64,000 nucleotides of DNA. It comes from Nocardioides luti (GTDB lineage Bacteria > Actinomycetota > Actinomycetes > Propionibacteriales > Nocardioidaceae). Within the stretch, counting starts at the first letter, position 1, and every line of letters begins with the position of its first letter. Of the stretch, positions 43,256 through 50,679 are shown in pieces. The notes below the pieces were generated by a model, which did no database searches, was not told the DNA's origin, and saw only the letters and a program-made list of their open reading frames with translations. Where the stretch lies: the NCBI RefSeq assembly GCF_014212315.1, contig NZ_JACKXE010000001.1:744001-808000 (forward strand), in the 5' to 3' direction. A program made the position numbers and the translations under genes.

Positions 43256-44219
43256 CGACGTACGGCATCGAGTGCAGGCTGCTCACCTGGACACCGGCGC
43301 TGGGGTTCAGGGCGTTCACGATCATGCCGTTGCCGATGTACATGCCGACGTGGCTGATCGGGCTGTAGTAGAAGACCAGGTCGCCGGGCATCAGGTCGCT
43401 CTCGGCGATGTGCGGGCCGGAGGAGTACTGCGCGCTCGAGGAGTGCGGCAGGGCCACGCCCGCCTGCGCCCAGGCCATCATGGTGAGGCCGGAGCAGTCG
43501 AACGCGTTCGGGCCGGCGGCGCCGTACACGTAGGCCTTGCCGACCTGGGCCATGGCGTACTGCACCGCGGCCGCGGCGCGACCGGAGGCCGGCACGCTGG
43601 CGGGGGTCCGGACGTCGCCGCGGGACACGATCGCCTCGCGGGCCTCGGCCTTGAGCTTGCCGAGCAGCGACTTCGCCTCGGCGAGGTTCGTGTCGATGGT
43701 GGCCTTCTCGGCCGCCAGCTGCTTCTTCGTCGCGGTGACCTGCGCCTGGCGCTTCTCGGTCGCCGTGCGGCGGATGTCGAGGGCCTTGAGCTCGGTCGCG
43801 TAGTCGTCGAACATCTGCGACTGCATGTCGTTGAACGCCGACATCGTCGAGAGCTGCGAGAGGAACTTGCCGGGGTCGTCGGAGACGAGCACCTGGCCGA
43901 CCGACGAGAGGCTCTCGCCTTCGTACTGGCGCACGACCGACTGCTGGACCTGCTCCTGGACGACGTCGAGACGGTCGTCCTGGCGGCCCTGGTCGGCCTC
44001 GAGGGCCTTGAGGTCGCGGGTGAGGTCGCGCAGCTCGAGCCTGGCGTCGTTGTACCGCTCCGAGGCCTGTTCGGCCTGGTGGTACAGACGGTCCACGCGC
44101 GCCTGGACGGTGTCGATGTCGGGCTCGGCCTGGGCCGGGGTCGACGGAACGAGTCCGACGCCGACGACGAGGGCGAGGCCCGAGAGGGCAGTGATGAGTC
44201 GCTTCCGGCCGTTGAGCAC
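43236..44219 (-). CDS. NlpC/P60 peptidoglycan endopeptidase (RipA-like)
   Basis: A 327-residue secreted cell-wall hydrolase. Signal peptide (MLNGRKRLITALSG... to AQA, about residues 1-31), a coiled-coil region (RVDRLYHQAEQASERYNDARLELR, about 40-200) and a C-terminal NlpC/P60 domain. Cys242 lies in FDCSGLT and His290 in SHVGMYIG. It would cut D-Glu-mDAP bonds. The start is GTG 44219 rather than 44279, since a ydaO-type riboswitch covers 44279 and GGGAGA precedes 44219. Coiled-coil plus NlpC/P60 is the RipA layout. Expression should fall when c-di-AMP is high, as reported for other ydaO-linked wall hydrolases. Confidence 0.92.
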   Translation of the reverse strand: MLNGRKRLITALSGLALVVGVGLVPSTPAQAEPDIDTVQARVDRLYHQAEQASERYNDARLELRDLTRDLKALEADQGRQDDRLDVVQEQVQQSVVRQYEGESLSSVGQVLVSDDPGKFLSQLSTMSAFNDMQSQMFDDYATELKALDIRRTATEKRQAQVTATKKQLAAEKATIDTNLAEAKSLLGKLKAEAREAIVSRGDVRTPASVPASGRAAAAVQYAMAQVGKAYVYGAAGPNAFDCSGLTMMAWAQAGVALPHSSSAQYSSGPHIAESDLMPGDLVFYYSPISHVGMYIGNGMIVNALNPSAGVQVSSLHSMPYVGAVRPG

Positions 44220-44248
44220 GAGCGGGCGGTCTCCCTTGTGAGTCGTAC

Positions 44249-44399
44249 GCCTACCGGGTGAGCTGACGGATTCGGGCACGACTTGCCCTACCCCCGCTCC
44301 TCGGTGGCACCTGCGTGCCGCCGCCTTGCGAGGGATTCACCCCAGAAGAGTTGGTTCCCCGGCTCTCTCCCCGCCTGGACGGTTCGAGACTCAGCGCGG
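44249..44399 (-). ncRNA. ydaO-type c-di-AMP riboswitch upstream of the NlpC/P60 gene
   Basis: On the minus strand from about 44399 down to 44249, the following blocks occur in ydaO order: GCGCTGAGTCTC, CCGGGGAACCAA, GGGGTGAATCCCTCGC, GTAGGGCAAGTCGTGCCC, CCGTCAGCTCACCC and GGTAGGCG. GGGAACCAA and GGGTGAATCC are diagnostic of the c-di-AMP aptamer, and the ends can pair (GCGC with GGCG). Actinobacteria commonly use it to control resuscitation and NlpC/P60 wall hydrolases. The expression platform lies between the aptamer and GTG 44219. Confidence 0.9.
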
Positions 44400-44594
44400 T
44401 GCCCGCGCGGACCCTGACTGGCCCACTCCCACGGTCACCTGAGCGACTGACAGTAGTGGCGGGAGCGGGTGCTGACCAAACTTCCGGGGCGTGTTTCGTC
44501 ACATGCGAGGTATTGCGGAGCGGTCTCCTGTCACACAGGTCACATCCGTCACGCCTGCCACGCAGGCCCGGGGGCTCGGTGCCTCCCCGGACAC

Positions 44595-44801
44595 CTAGGC
44601 CGACTCCACCTCGGGTGCGGTCACCGACTGCACCAGCCGCAGCGGCGGCACCAGTCCTCCCCGGGCCAGGACGTCGAGCGCGCGGCGCTCGTCGTCGTCG
44701 AAGGTCAGCTCCGGCGGCGGTCCCAGGAGCACGGTCACCACGCAGTCGTGGCACGCCAGCCCGCGCACCACGCAGGTGTCACAGTCGATTCGCGTCGTCA
44801 T
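44595..44801 (-). CDS. Small conserved cysteine-pair protein
   Basis: A 68-residue protein with four cysteines in two Cx2C motifs: CDTC and CHDC (residues 7-20), then VVTVLLGPPPELTFDDDERRAL and a C-terminal tail. It probably binds zinc. The ATG at 44801 follows GGGAG by a few nucleotides. It lies between the ydaO leader of the NlpC/P60 gene and the NYN gene. Similar small proteins are widespread in actinobacteria, with no known function. Confidence 0.7.
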   Translation of the reverse strand: MTTRIDCDTCVVRGLACHDCVVTVLLGPPPELTFDDDERRALDVLARGGLVPPLRLVQSVTAPEVESA

Positions 44802-44884
44802 GGGAGTGACGCTCCCAGCGGCCACCGACAGTCCGTCCCGGACCTCCGGCGTACGGCGTGTCGCGCGCCTGTTCCGTGTTCGGG

Positions 44885-46147
44885 TCAGGTCTGCAGGAGC
44901 GACTCGAGCGTGCGCGCCGGGACGGTCCGGGCACCCCGCCGCTCGACGCTGGTCGCGAGCTCCCGGTCGTCCGTCACGACGAGCACGAGGCGCCCCGTGG
45001 GCTCGGCGTCCACGAGGTCGCGGATCACGTCGTCGGCGATGACGCCCTGGGGGCTGAAGAGCACCTTCACCCCGCGCGGCGTCGCCACGACCGGGCGCTG
45101 GCTCGAGGAGGCCGCGTCGAACACGACCGTGGTCTCGACGCCGGAGCGGGCGACCAGCGGGGCGAGCCCGTTGAGCAGCCGGATCCGCTGGGCCTCGAGG
45201 GAGGAGGCGGGCCACACCGCCTTGGTGACGTTGTAGCCGTCCACGACCAGCCGGGCGCCGGGCATCGCGAGCTGCTGCTCGAGCACCGCCGGGCTCGGTG
45301 CGGCGGACCGCGCCGACGGGGCCGCCGCGGCGGCAGCGGCCTCGACCTCGGCCTCGACCCGGTCGCCGGGGGCGCCCGTCGTCGACGGCAGGCCCAGCTC
45401 GCGCTGGAGGCCGGCGGCGGCCTCGATGACCGTGGTGAGCAGCAGCCGGGCCCGCACCGTCGCCTCCTCGCGATCGACACGCACCGAGCGGCGTGAGGCC
45501 GCCGCGTCGGCGTCGTGCTGGGCGACCTGGGCACGCAGCCGGCGGAGCTCCTTGTCCTGGGCGGCGATCCGCTCCCCGGCCTCGGCCAGCGCCGCGACGT
45601 CGTCGCGGACGGCGTCGGCCAGCTCGGCCCGGGTGGCGCGCTCGGTCGCCCGGGCCTCGCCGAGCTTGCGCCGGAGCGTGGTGTTCTCGCCCTTCAGCTC
45701 GTCGACCTGGGCACGGTGGAGCGCGCGCTGGTCACGGGCGGCCTGCTCGACGTCGGCGACCTTGCGGCGCAGCCGGTCCAGCTCGCCCGACTCCTGCTCG
45801 ACGGCAGCGGGACGCTCGCGCAGCTCGCGGACGGCCTCGACCACGACGTCGTGCCAGCCCTCGGGCCGGGTCAGCCAGGTGACCGCCGCCCGCTCACCGG
45901 CGTCCTCGGGGACCGCGGGCACGCGCGCGGCCACCTGGGTGCCGACCCGGTCGCGGAAGTCGTCGTCCTGCACGAGCGCCTGGCCGATCGCGGTCGCGCC
46001 CAGGCGGGCCCGGCGTGCCGGCGCGAAGTCGGCCACCCGGCGCAGCGCCGGGGGCAGGCGCACCACGTCGGGCAGGGCGTCGGCGGTCAGCGCCACCACG
46101 CGCGTGCGCACCGCGTCGGGGAGGTCGGCGAAGGTCGTGTCGGCCAC
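44885..46147 (-). CDS. NYN (PIN-like) domain protein with coiled coil
   Basis: A 420-residue cytoplasmic protein. Residues about 100-220 form a coiled coil (LRRKVADVEQAARDQRALHR). The C-terminal 160 residues form a NYN/PIN-like nuclease domain: RLVVDGYNVTKAVWP, VVFDAASSSQRP, VIADDVIRDLVD and LVVTDDRELATS keep the metal-binding acidic residues. YacP-like NYN proteins are thought to cleave RNA, so RNA processing is likely but the target is unknown. The GTG start at 46147 lies 11 bp after the stop of the zinc-finger gene. Confidence 0.88.
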   Translation of the reverse strand: MADTTFADLPDAVRTRVVALTADALPDVVRLPPALRRVADFAPARRARLGATAIGQALVQDDDFRDRVGTQVAARVPAVPEDAGERAAVTWLTRPEGWHDVVVEAVRELRERPAAVEQESGELDRLRRKVADVEQAARDQRALHRAQVDELKGENTTLRRKLGEARATERATRAELADAVRDDVAALAEAGERIAAQDKELRRLRAQVAQHDADAAASRRSVRVDREEATVRARLLLTTVIEAAAGLQRELGLPSTTGAPGDRVEAEVEAAAAAAAPSARSAAPSPAVLEQQLAMPGARLVVDGYNVTKAVWPASSLEAQRIRLLNGLAPLVARSGVETTVVFDAASSSQRPVVATPRGVKVLFSPQGVIADDVIRDLVDAEPTGRLVLVVTDDRELATSVERRGARTVPARTLESLLQT

Positions 46148-46158
46148 GGTCGCCCCGC

Positions 46159-46416
46159 TCAGCGGGACGCCGGGTCGTCGACCGCGGCCTCGTGACGGGA
46201 GACGTGCTCGATGGCGTCGGCGCGGCCGCACCAGCGGCAGGTCACGGCCTCGACGGTCTCGTCGAGCAGCTCGGTCTCCTCGACGCGGTGGTCGCCGGCG
46301 AGGTCGAGGTGCCAGTACTCCGTCGTACGACGGGTGCGCGTCACGTCGAAGCGGGTGAGGTTGCCGCACCCGGAGCAGCGCCAGCGATGGGCCGCATCGG
46401 GGATCGCGGTGCCCAT
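46159..46416 (-). CDS. Small zinc-ribbon protein
   Basis: An 85-residue protein with two Cx2C pairs, CSGC (residues about 14-17) and CRWC (about 61-64), spaced like a zinc ribbon. It starts at ATG 46416 with GGAGG upstream. It could bind nucleic acid or act with the NYN protein encoded next in the operon; neither is proven. Confidence 0.75.
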   Translation of the reverse strand: MGTAIPDAAHRWRCSGCGNLTRFDVTRTRRTTEYWHLDLAGDHRVEETELLDETVEAVTCRWCGRADAIEHVSRHEAAVDDPASR

Positions 46417-46527
46417 GGCGGCCTCCTCTCGTGGTCGGTCCGGTCCCGGAGCCTCGTCCCCCAGCGTAGTGGCCAGCGCGATCGTGGCGGGTCCGCGCGC
46501 CGCCCACGCATTGTCGGTGGCCGCCTC

Positions 46528-46533
46528 TAGCGT
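46528..46533 (+). promoter_or_regulatory. -10 element for leaderless exonuclease gene
   Basis: TAGCGT, 7 nt before the ATG at 46541. Confidence 0.5.
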
Positions 46534-46540
46534 CCGTCCC

Positions 46541-48322
46541 ATGAGCAGCGCCGTTCAGGGTGCGCCTTCCCGCTGGGAGTCGCAACGAAGTTTCGACGAG
46601 CTGGGGCGACCGCTGCGCGACCTCACCTTCACCGTCGTCGACCTCGAGACCACGGGCGGCTCGGCGGGTGGCGGCTCGATGATCACCGAGATCGGCGCGG
46701 TCAAGGTCCGGGGCGGCGAGGTCCTCGGGGAGTTCCAGACCCTGGTGAACCCGCACACCCCCATCCCGCCGTTCATCGCGGTGCTGACCGGCATCAGCAA
46801 CTCCATGGTCGCCGGCGCGCCGTCGATCGAGTCGGCCCTGCCGGCGTTCCTCGAGTTCGCCGCCGGCACCGTCCTGGTGGCCCACAACGCGCCGTTCGAC
46901 GTCGGCTTCCTCAAGCACTTCGCGACCGAGCAGGGCCGGCCGTGGCCACGGTTCGAGGTCCTCGACACGGCGAAGCTCGCCCGCCGGGTGATCACCCGCG
47001 ACGACGCCCCCAACTGCAAGCTCTCCTCGCTCGCCAAGGCCTTCGGCTCCACCACGACGCCCAACCACCGGGCCCTGTCCGACGCACGCGCCACGGTCGA
47101 CGTGCTGCACGGCCTGATGGAGCGGCTCGGCAGCCTCGGGGTGCACACGCTCGAGGAGCTGCAGACGTTCTCCTCCCGGGTCAGCACGGCCCAGCGCAAG
47201 AAGCGGCACCTCGCCGAGGCGCTGCCGCACTCCCCCGGCGTGTACCTCTTCCGCGACGACCGCGCCCGGGTCCTCTACGTCGGCACCTCGCGCGACCTCC
47301 GCACCCGGGTGCGCTCCTACTTCACCGCCTCCGAGACGCGGTCGCGGATGGGCGAGATGGTCGGGCTGGCCTCGTCGGTGACGGGCATCGCGTGCGCGAC
47401 GGTCCTCGAGGCCGAGGTGCGCGAGCTCCGGCTGATCGCCGAGCACAAGCCGCGCTACAACCGCCGCTCGCGCTTCCCCGAGAAGGTCCACTTCGTGAAG
47501 CTCACCCGCGAGGCCTGGCCGCGGCTCTCGCTGGTGCGACGGGTGCTCCCCGACGACGCCGACTACCTCGGCCCGTTCTCCTCGAAGAAGACCGCCGAGA
47601 AGTGCCTGGCCGCCCTCCACGACACCTTCCCGGTGCGCCAGTGCTCCGACCGGCTGGCCCGCGAGCCGTCGCGCGCCGCCTGCGTGCTGGCCGAGATGGG
47701 CCGCTGCCTGGCCCCGTGCGACGGGAGCGTCGACACGACGACGTACGCCGCCGTCGTCCGCCAGCTGCGCGACACCCTGCTGCGGCGTCCGGACGAGGTC
47801 GTCGAGGCGATCAACCACCGGATGTCCCTGCTGGCGGCGGACGAGCGCTTCGAGGAGGCCGGCATCCACCGCGACCGGCTGGCCTCCTTCATCCGCGCGG
47901 CGGCCCGCACCCAGCGGCTCTCCGCGCTGACCGGCTGCCCCGAGGTCGTGGCCGCCCGGCGTGAGGACGACGGGCGCTGGGCCGTGCACGTCGTGCGCTT
48001 CGGGCGCCTCGCCGCCGCCGGCACCATCCCGCCGGGCGCGGACGCCCACCAGTTCGTCGCCGAGCTCCGCGCCTCGGCCGAGACCGTGTCCGGTGCTCCC
48101 GGCCCGGTGCCCGCGGCCACCGCGGAGGAGACCGAGAAGGTCCTGCGCTGGCTGGAGTCGCCCGGCATCCGGCTGGTCGAGGTCGACGGCGAGTGGACGT
48201 GCCCGGTGGCCGGCGCGACCCGCCACCTGGCGCTGCACGACGCCGTCAACCAGTCCCGGCTCTCGCTGGTCCCCTTCGACGACCGGCGCGACCTGTCCCC
48301 GGTCCACCAGCCGGTTCGTTAG
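46541..48322 (+). CDS. DEDDh exonuclease / GIY-YIG (UvrC-like) fusion protein
   Basis: A 593-residue protein joining a DnaQ-like DEDDh 3'-5' exonuclease (VVDLETTGGSAGGGSMITEIG, AHNAPFDVGFLKHF, NHRALSDARAT; about residues 28-190) to a GIY-YIG nuclease of the UvrC/Cho type. The second module starts PHSPGVYLFRDDRARVLYVGTS, contains EAEVRELRLIAEHKPRYNRRSRF and ends with a UvrBC-type helical segment. The same fusion occurs in M. tuberculosis Rv2191. It may process UV lesions or recombination intermediates, but activity is not established. It is leaderless (TAGCGT 7 nt upstream), and the stop TAG is reused in the next -10. Confidence 0.93.
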   Translation: MSSAVQGAPSRWESQRSFDELGRPLRDLTFTVVDLETTGGSAGGGSMITEIGAVKVRGGEVLGEFQTLVNPHTPIPPFIAVLTGISNSMVAGAPSIESALPAFLEFAAGTVLVAHNAPFDVGFLKHFATEQGRPWPRFEVLDTAKLARRVITRDDAPNCKLSSLAKAFGSTTTPNHRALSDARATVDVLHGLMERLGSLGVHTLEELQTFSSRVSTAQRKKRHLAEALPHSPGVYLFRDDRARVLYVGTSRDLRTRVRSYFTASETRSRMGEMVGLASSVTGIACATVLEAEVRELRLIAEHKPRYNRRSRFPEKVHFVKLTREAWPRLSLVRRVLPDDADYLGPFSSKKTAEKCLAALHDTFPVRQCSDRLAREPSRAACVLAEMGRCLAPCDGSVDTTTYAAVVRQLRDTLLRRPDEVVEAINHRMSLLAADERFEEAGIHRDRLASFIRAAARTQRLSALTGCPEVVAARREDDGRWAVHVVRFGRLAAAGTIPPGADAHQFVAELRASAETVSGAPGPVPAATAEETEKVLRWLESPGIRLVEVDGEWTCPVAGATRHLALHDAVNQSRLSLVPFDDRRDLSPVHQPVR

Positions 48323-48325
48323 GGT
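48320..48325 (+). promoter_or_regulatory. -10 element overlapping the exonuclease stop codon
   Basis: TAGGGT, where TAG is the stop of the exonuclease gene. It lies 6 nt before the ATG at 48332. Confidence 0.45.
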
Positions 48326-48331
48326 CGGCCC

Positions 48332-48610
48332 ATGATCACCGCCATCGTCTTCGTGAAGGCCGACGTCGCCCGCATCCCCGAGGTCGCCGAGGGCATCGCC
48401 GCGCTCGAGGGCGTCAGCGAGGTCTACTCCGTGACCGGCCAGATCGACCTGATCGCGCTGGTCCGGGTCCGCGAGCACGACGACGTCGCCCACGTCGTCG
48501 CCGACCAGCTCAACAAGGTGCCCGGGGTGACCGCCACCGAGACCCACATCGCGTTCCGCGCCTACTCGCGCCACGACCTCGAGTCGGCGTTCTCGCTCGG
48601 CCTCGACTGA
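48332..48610 (+). CDS. Lrp/AsnC-type ligand-binding (RAM) domain protein
   Basis: A 92-residue stand-alone RAM domain: ITAIVFVKADVARIPEVAEGIAALEGVSEVYSVTGQIDLIALVRV and TETHIAFRAYSRHDLESAFSLGLD. It has no helix-turn-helix, so it is a sensor or oligomerisation module rather than a repressor. Such proteins bind amino acids as octamers and may modulate Lrp-type regulators. Leaderless start with TAGGGT 6 nt upstream. Confidence 0.9.
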   Translation: MITAIVFVKADVARIPEVAEGIAALEGVSEVYSVTGQIDLIALVRVREHDDVAHVVADQLNKVPGVTATETHIAFRAYSRHDLESAFSLGLD

Positions 48611-48628
48611 CGCGTCTTTCGGTGCACC

Positions 48629-48654
48629 CCGGGTAGTCCGAACGGACTACCCGG
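48629..48654. promoter_or_regulatory. Perfect palindromic operator upstream of the glycosyltransferase cluster
   Basis: Arms CCGGGTAGTCCG and CGGACTACCCGG flank AA, giving a perfect 12-bp inverted repeat. Its core (48633-48652) matches the flp site in 17 of 20 positions. The core starts 62 nt before the -10 TACGTT (48695-48700), as at flp. Confidence 0.75.
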
Positions 48655-48670
48655 CCACCCCTCGCGCCCG

Positions 48671-48700
48671 TTGTCCCGTCCCCCGCGCGGCCCCTACGTT
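48671..48700 (+). promoter_or_regulatory. Promoter of the surface-glycan cluster
   Basis: TTGTCC (48671) and TACGTT (48695) are spaced 18 nt apart, with the operator palindrome ending 17 nt upstream of TTGTCC, an activator-like position. The transcript would start about 48707, giving a leader with GGAGG before the ATG at 48733. Confidence 0.55.
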
Positions 48701-48732
48701 GCTCTCCTCGGGTCTCGACGGTGGAGGTGCAC

Positions 48733-49419
48733 ATGGACGGCAGCGCCTGCGTGATCGTCCCGGTCCTCAACGAGGCCGCCGTCCTCGGCCCGGTCCTCGA
48801 GCACCTGCTGCTGAGCTTCGACCACGTGGTCTGCGTCGACGACGGCAGCACGGACGGGTCGGCCGGGATCGCGGCCGCCGCCGGCGCCGTCGTGCTGCGG
48901 CACGCGGTCAACCTGGGCCAGGGCGCGGCACTGCAGACGGGCTTCGAGTACGCCCTGACCCACACCACCTGCTCCCACGTCGTCACCTTCGACGCCGACG
49001 GGCAGCACGACCCCGCCGACGCGACGGCGATGCTGGCCCTGGCCCGCACCAGTGACGTCGACGTGGTCCTCGGGACCCGCCACGGCAGCCGCCCGGCCGG
49101 GCAGCCACGCGTCCGGCGCCTGGTCCTCGGGGCCGCGCTCCGCTTCACCCGCTGGACGACCGGCCTGGCGGTCTCGGACACCCACAACGGCCTGCGGGTC
49201 CTCAACCGCCGGGCGGTCCGCCTCGTCGCCCTCGAGCAGCGCGGCATGGCCCACGCGAGCGAGCTGCTGGCCGCCGTCGCCCGTCACGAGCTGACCTGGG
49301 CCGAGCACCCGGTCTCGATCGCCTACACGCCGTACTCCCTCGGCAAGGGGCAGCACGGCCTGAACGCCGTCAACGTGCTCTACGACCTCGGGTCCGCCCG
49401 GCTGCGGGCCTGGTCGTGA
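48733..49419 (+). CDS. Glycosyltransferase family 2 protein
   Basis: A 228-residue GT-A enzyme. The nucleotide-sugar site is VIVPVLNEA and CVDDGSTDGS, the metal DxD-type motif is FDADGQHD, and DTHNGLRVLNRRA lies in the acceptor half. ATG 48733 is chosen over GTG 48721 because GGAGG precedes it by 5 nt, in a leader that follows the operator-linked promoter. It begins a run of overlapping genes (GT2, DUF2304, GT2, DUF2142, membrane-GNAT). Dolichol-phosphate-mannose-synthase-like family membership fits transfer of a sugar to a polyprenyl carrier. Confidence 0.9.
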   Translation: MDGSACVIVPVLNEAAVLGPVLEHLLLSFDHVVCVDDGSTDGSAGIAAAAGAVVLRHAVNLGQGAALQTGFEYALTHTTCSHVVTFDADGQHDPADATAMLALARTSDVDVVLGTRHGSRPAGQPRVRRLVLGAALRFTRWTTGLAVSDTHNGLRVLNRRAVRLVALEQRGMAHASELLAAVARHELTWAEHPVSIAYTPYSLGKGQHGLNAVNVLYDLGSARLRAWS

Positions 49420-49793
49420 TCATCAAGGCGCTGCTGATCGCCAGCGTGGTCGCGATCGCCCTCTTCCTCCTGCGCGGGGACGGCTCGGGCCGGCACCTGG
49501 CGATCCGTCGTCTCGCCGGGCTGGTCTTCGCCGGCTGCTGGGTGGTCGCGGTGCTCGCGCCCGACCTCGTCACCCGGCTGGCCAACACGGTCGGCGTCGG
49601 TCGTGGTGCGGACCTGCTGCTCTACGTCCTTGTCGTCGCCTTCTTCCTCACCCTCGTCGCGCTCAACAAGCGGCTCGGGGAGCAGGACCGCAGGATCACC
49701 CAGCTGACCCGGGCCCTCGCCATCCGGGACGGGATGGCGCGTCCCACCCGGCCCGACGAGGTGGCCGCGGCCGCCTCCTCCCGGGATGACTGA
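49416..49793 (+). CDS. DUF2304 membrane protein
   Basis: A 125-residue protein with three hydrophobic helices (residues about 2-18, 33-50 and 64-85) and a charged tail (NKRLGEQDRRITQLTRALAIRD). DUF2304 proteins are typical partners of GT2 enzymes in surface-polysaccharide loci. GTG 49416 overlaps the previous stop (GTGA), and its end overlaps the next gene by 8 bp. It may anchor the glycosyltransferase at the membrane. Confidence 0.88.
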   Translation: MIIKALLIASVVAIALFLLRGDGSGRHLAIRRLAGLVFAGCWVVAVLAPDLVTRLANTVGVGRGADLLLYVLVVAFFLTLVALNKRLGEQDRRITQLTRALAIRDGMARPTRPDEVAAAASSRDD

Positions 49794-50679
49794 GCGCGCA
49801 CCGGCCGGCATCGACGTCGTCATCCCGTACGTCGGGGACCCGGCGTTGCTGCGCGAGGCCGTCGAGAGCGTGCTGCGCCAGCCCGGCGAGGACTGGCGGC
49901 TGGTCGTCGTCGAGGACGGACCGCAGGGGCACGACGTCGCGGGCTGGCTGGACGGGCTCCGCGACCCGCGGGTGACCCACGTCCTGCACGAGCAGAACCG
50001 CGGCCTGCCGGCGACCTTCCAGCACTGCCTGGAGCTGGCCACGGCTCCCTGGGTGGTCTTCCCGGGCTGCGACGACGTCCTGGCCCCGGACTACCTGGGC
50101 GTGGTCCGCGCGGCGATCGCCCGGCACCCGTCGGCCGTCGCGGTGCAGCCCGGCGTCGAGGTCATCGACGACGACGGTGAGGTCGTCCTCCCGCTCGGCG
50201 ACCGGGTGAAGCGCCGGCTCGCGCCCGCCGATGGGTTGTGGGCGGGCGAGCAGCTGCTGCGCTCGCTGCTGCTGGGCAACTGGACCTACTTTCCCTCGAT
50301 CTGCTGGCGCCGCGAGGCCGCGGCCGCGGTCGGCTTCCGGCAGGATCTCCCCGTGACCCTGGACCTCGCCCTGCTCGCGGGTCTGGTCCTGGACGGCGGC
50401 TCCGTCGCCACGACGTCCGAGGTCGCCTTCCGCTACCGGCGCCACCCGGCCAGCGTGTCGTCGGTGGCCGCCGAGGACGCGCACCGCTTCGCCGAGGAGG
50501 CGCGGCTGCACCGGGAGCTCGCCGCCGCCAGCACCGCACGCGGCTGGACGCGCGCCGCGCGGGCCGCCCGGCTGCGGCCGACGTCGCGGCTGCACGCCGC
50601 GCTACGACTGCCGGACACGCTGCGCTCCGGCCGGCGCACCGACACCCGGCGGCTGGTCCACCACGTGGCGGGCCGATGA
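49786..50679 (+). CDS. Glycosyltransferase family 2 protein
   Basis: A 297-residue GT2-like enzyme. DVVIPYVGDPALLREAVESVLRQ and LVVVEDGPQGHD give the nucleotide-binding region, VVFPGCDDVLAPDYL the DxD-like site, and FPSICWRREAA and FRYRRHPASVSSV follow. The two GT2 proteins differ strongly, so they likely add different sugars. The last about 50 residues are Arg-rich. It is translationally coupled on both sides. Confidence 0.88.
   Translation: MTERAPAGIDVVIPYVGDPALLREAVESVLRQPGEDWRLVVVEDGPQGHDVAGWLDGLRDPRVTHVLHEQNRGLPATFQHCLELATAPWVVFPGCDDVLAPDYLGVVRAAIARHPSAVAVQPGVEVIDDDGEVVLPLGDRVKRRLAPADGLWAGEQLLRSLLLGNWTYFPSICWRREAAAAVGFRQDLPVTLDLALLAGLVLDGGSVATTSEVAFRYRRHPASVSSVAAEDAHRFAEEARLHRELAAASTARGWTRAARAARLRPTSRLHAALRLPDTLRSGRRTDTRRLVHHVAGR

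Noticed and set aside
44219..44279. GTG 44279 as start of the NlpC/P60 protein
   Set aside because: It falls inside the ydaO riboswitch aptamer, and the added residues do not resemble a signal peptide.
44885..48574. A 1229-residue continuous minus-strand frame
   Set aside because: Only its C-terminal 420 residues are the NYN protein; the rest is antisense to the exonuclease/UvrC-like gene and has no domain.
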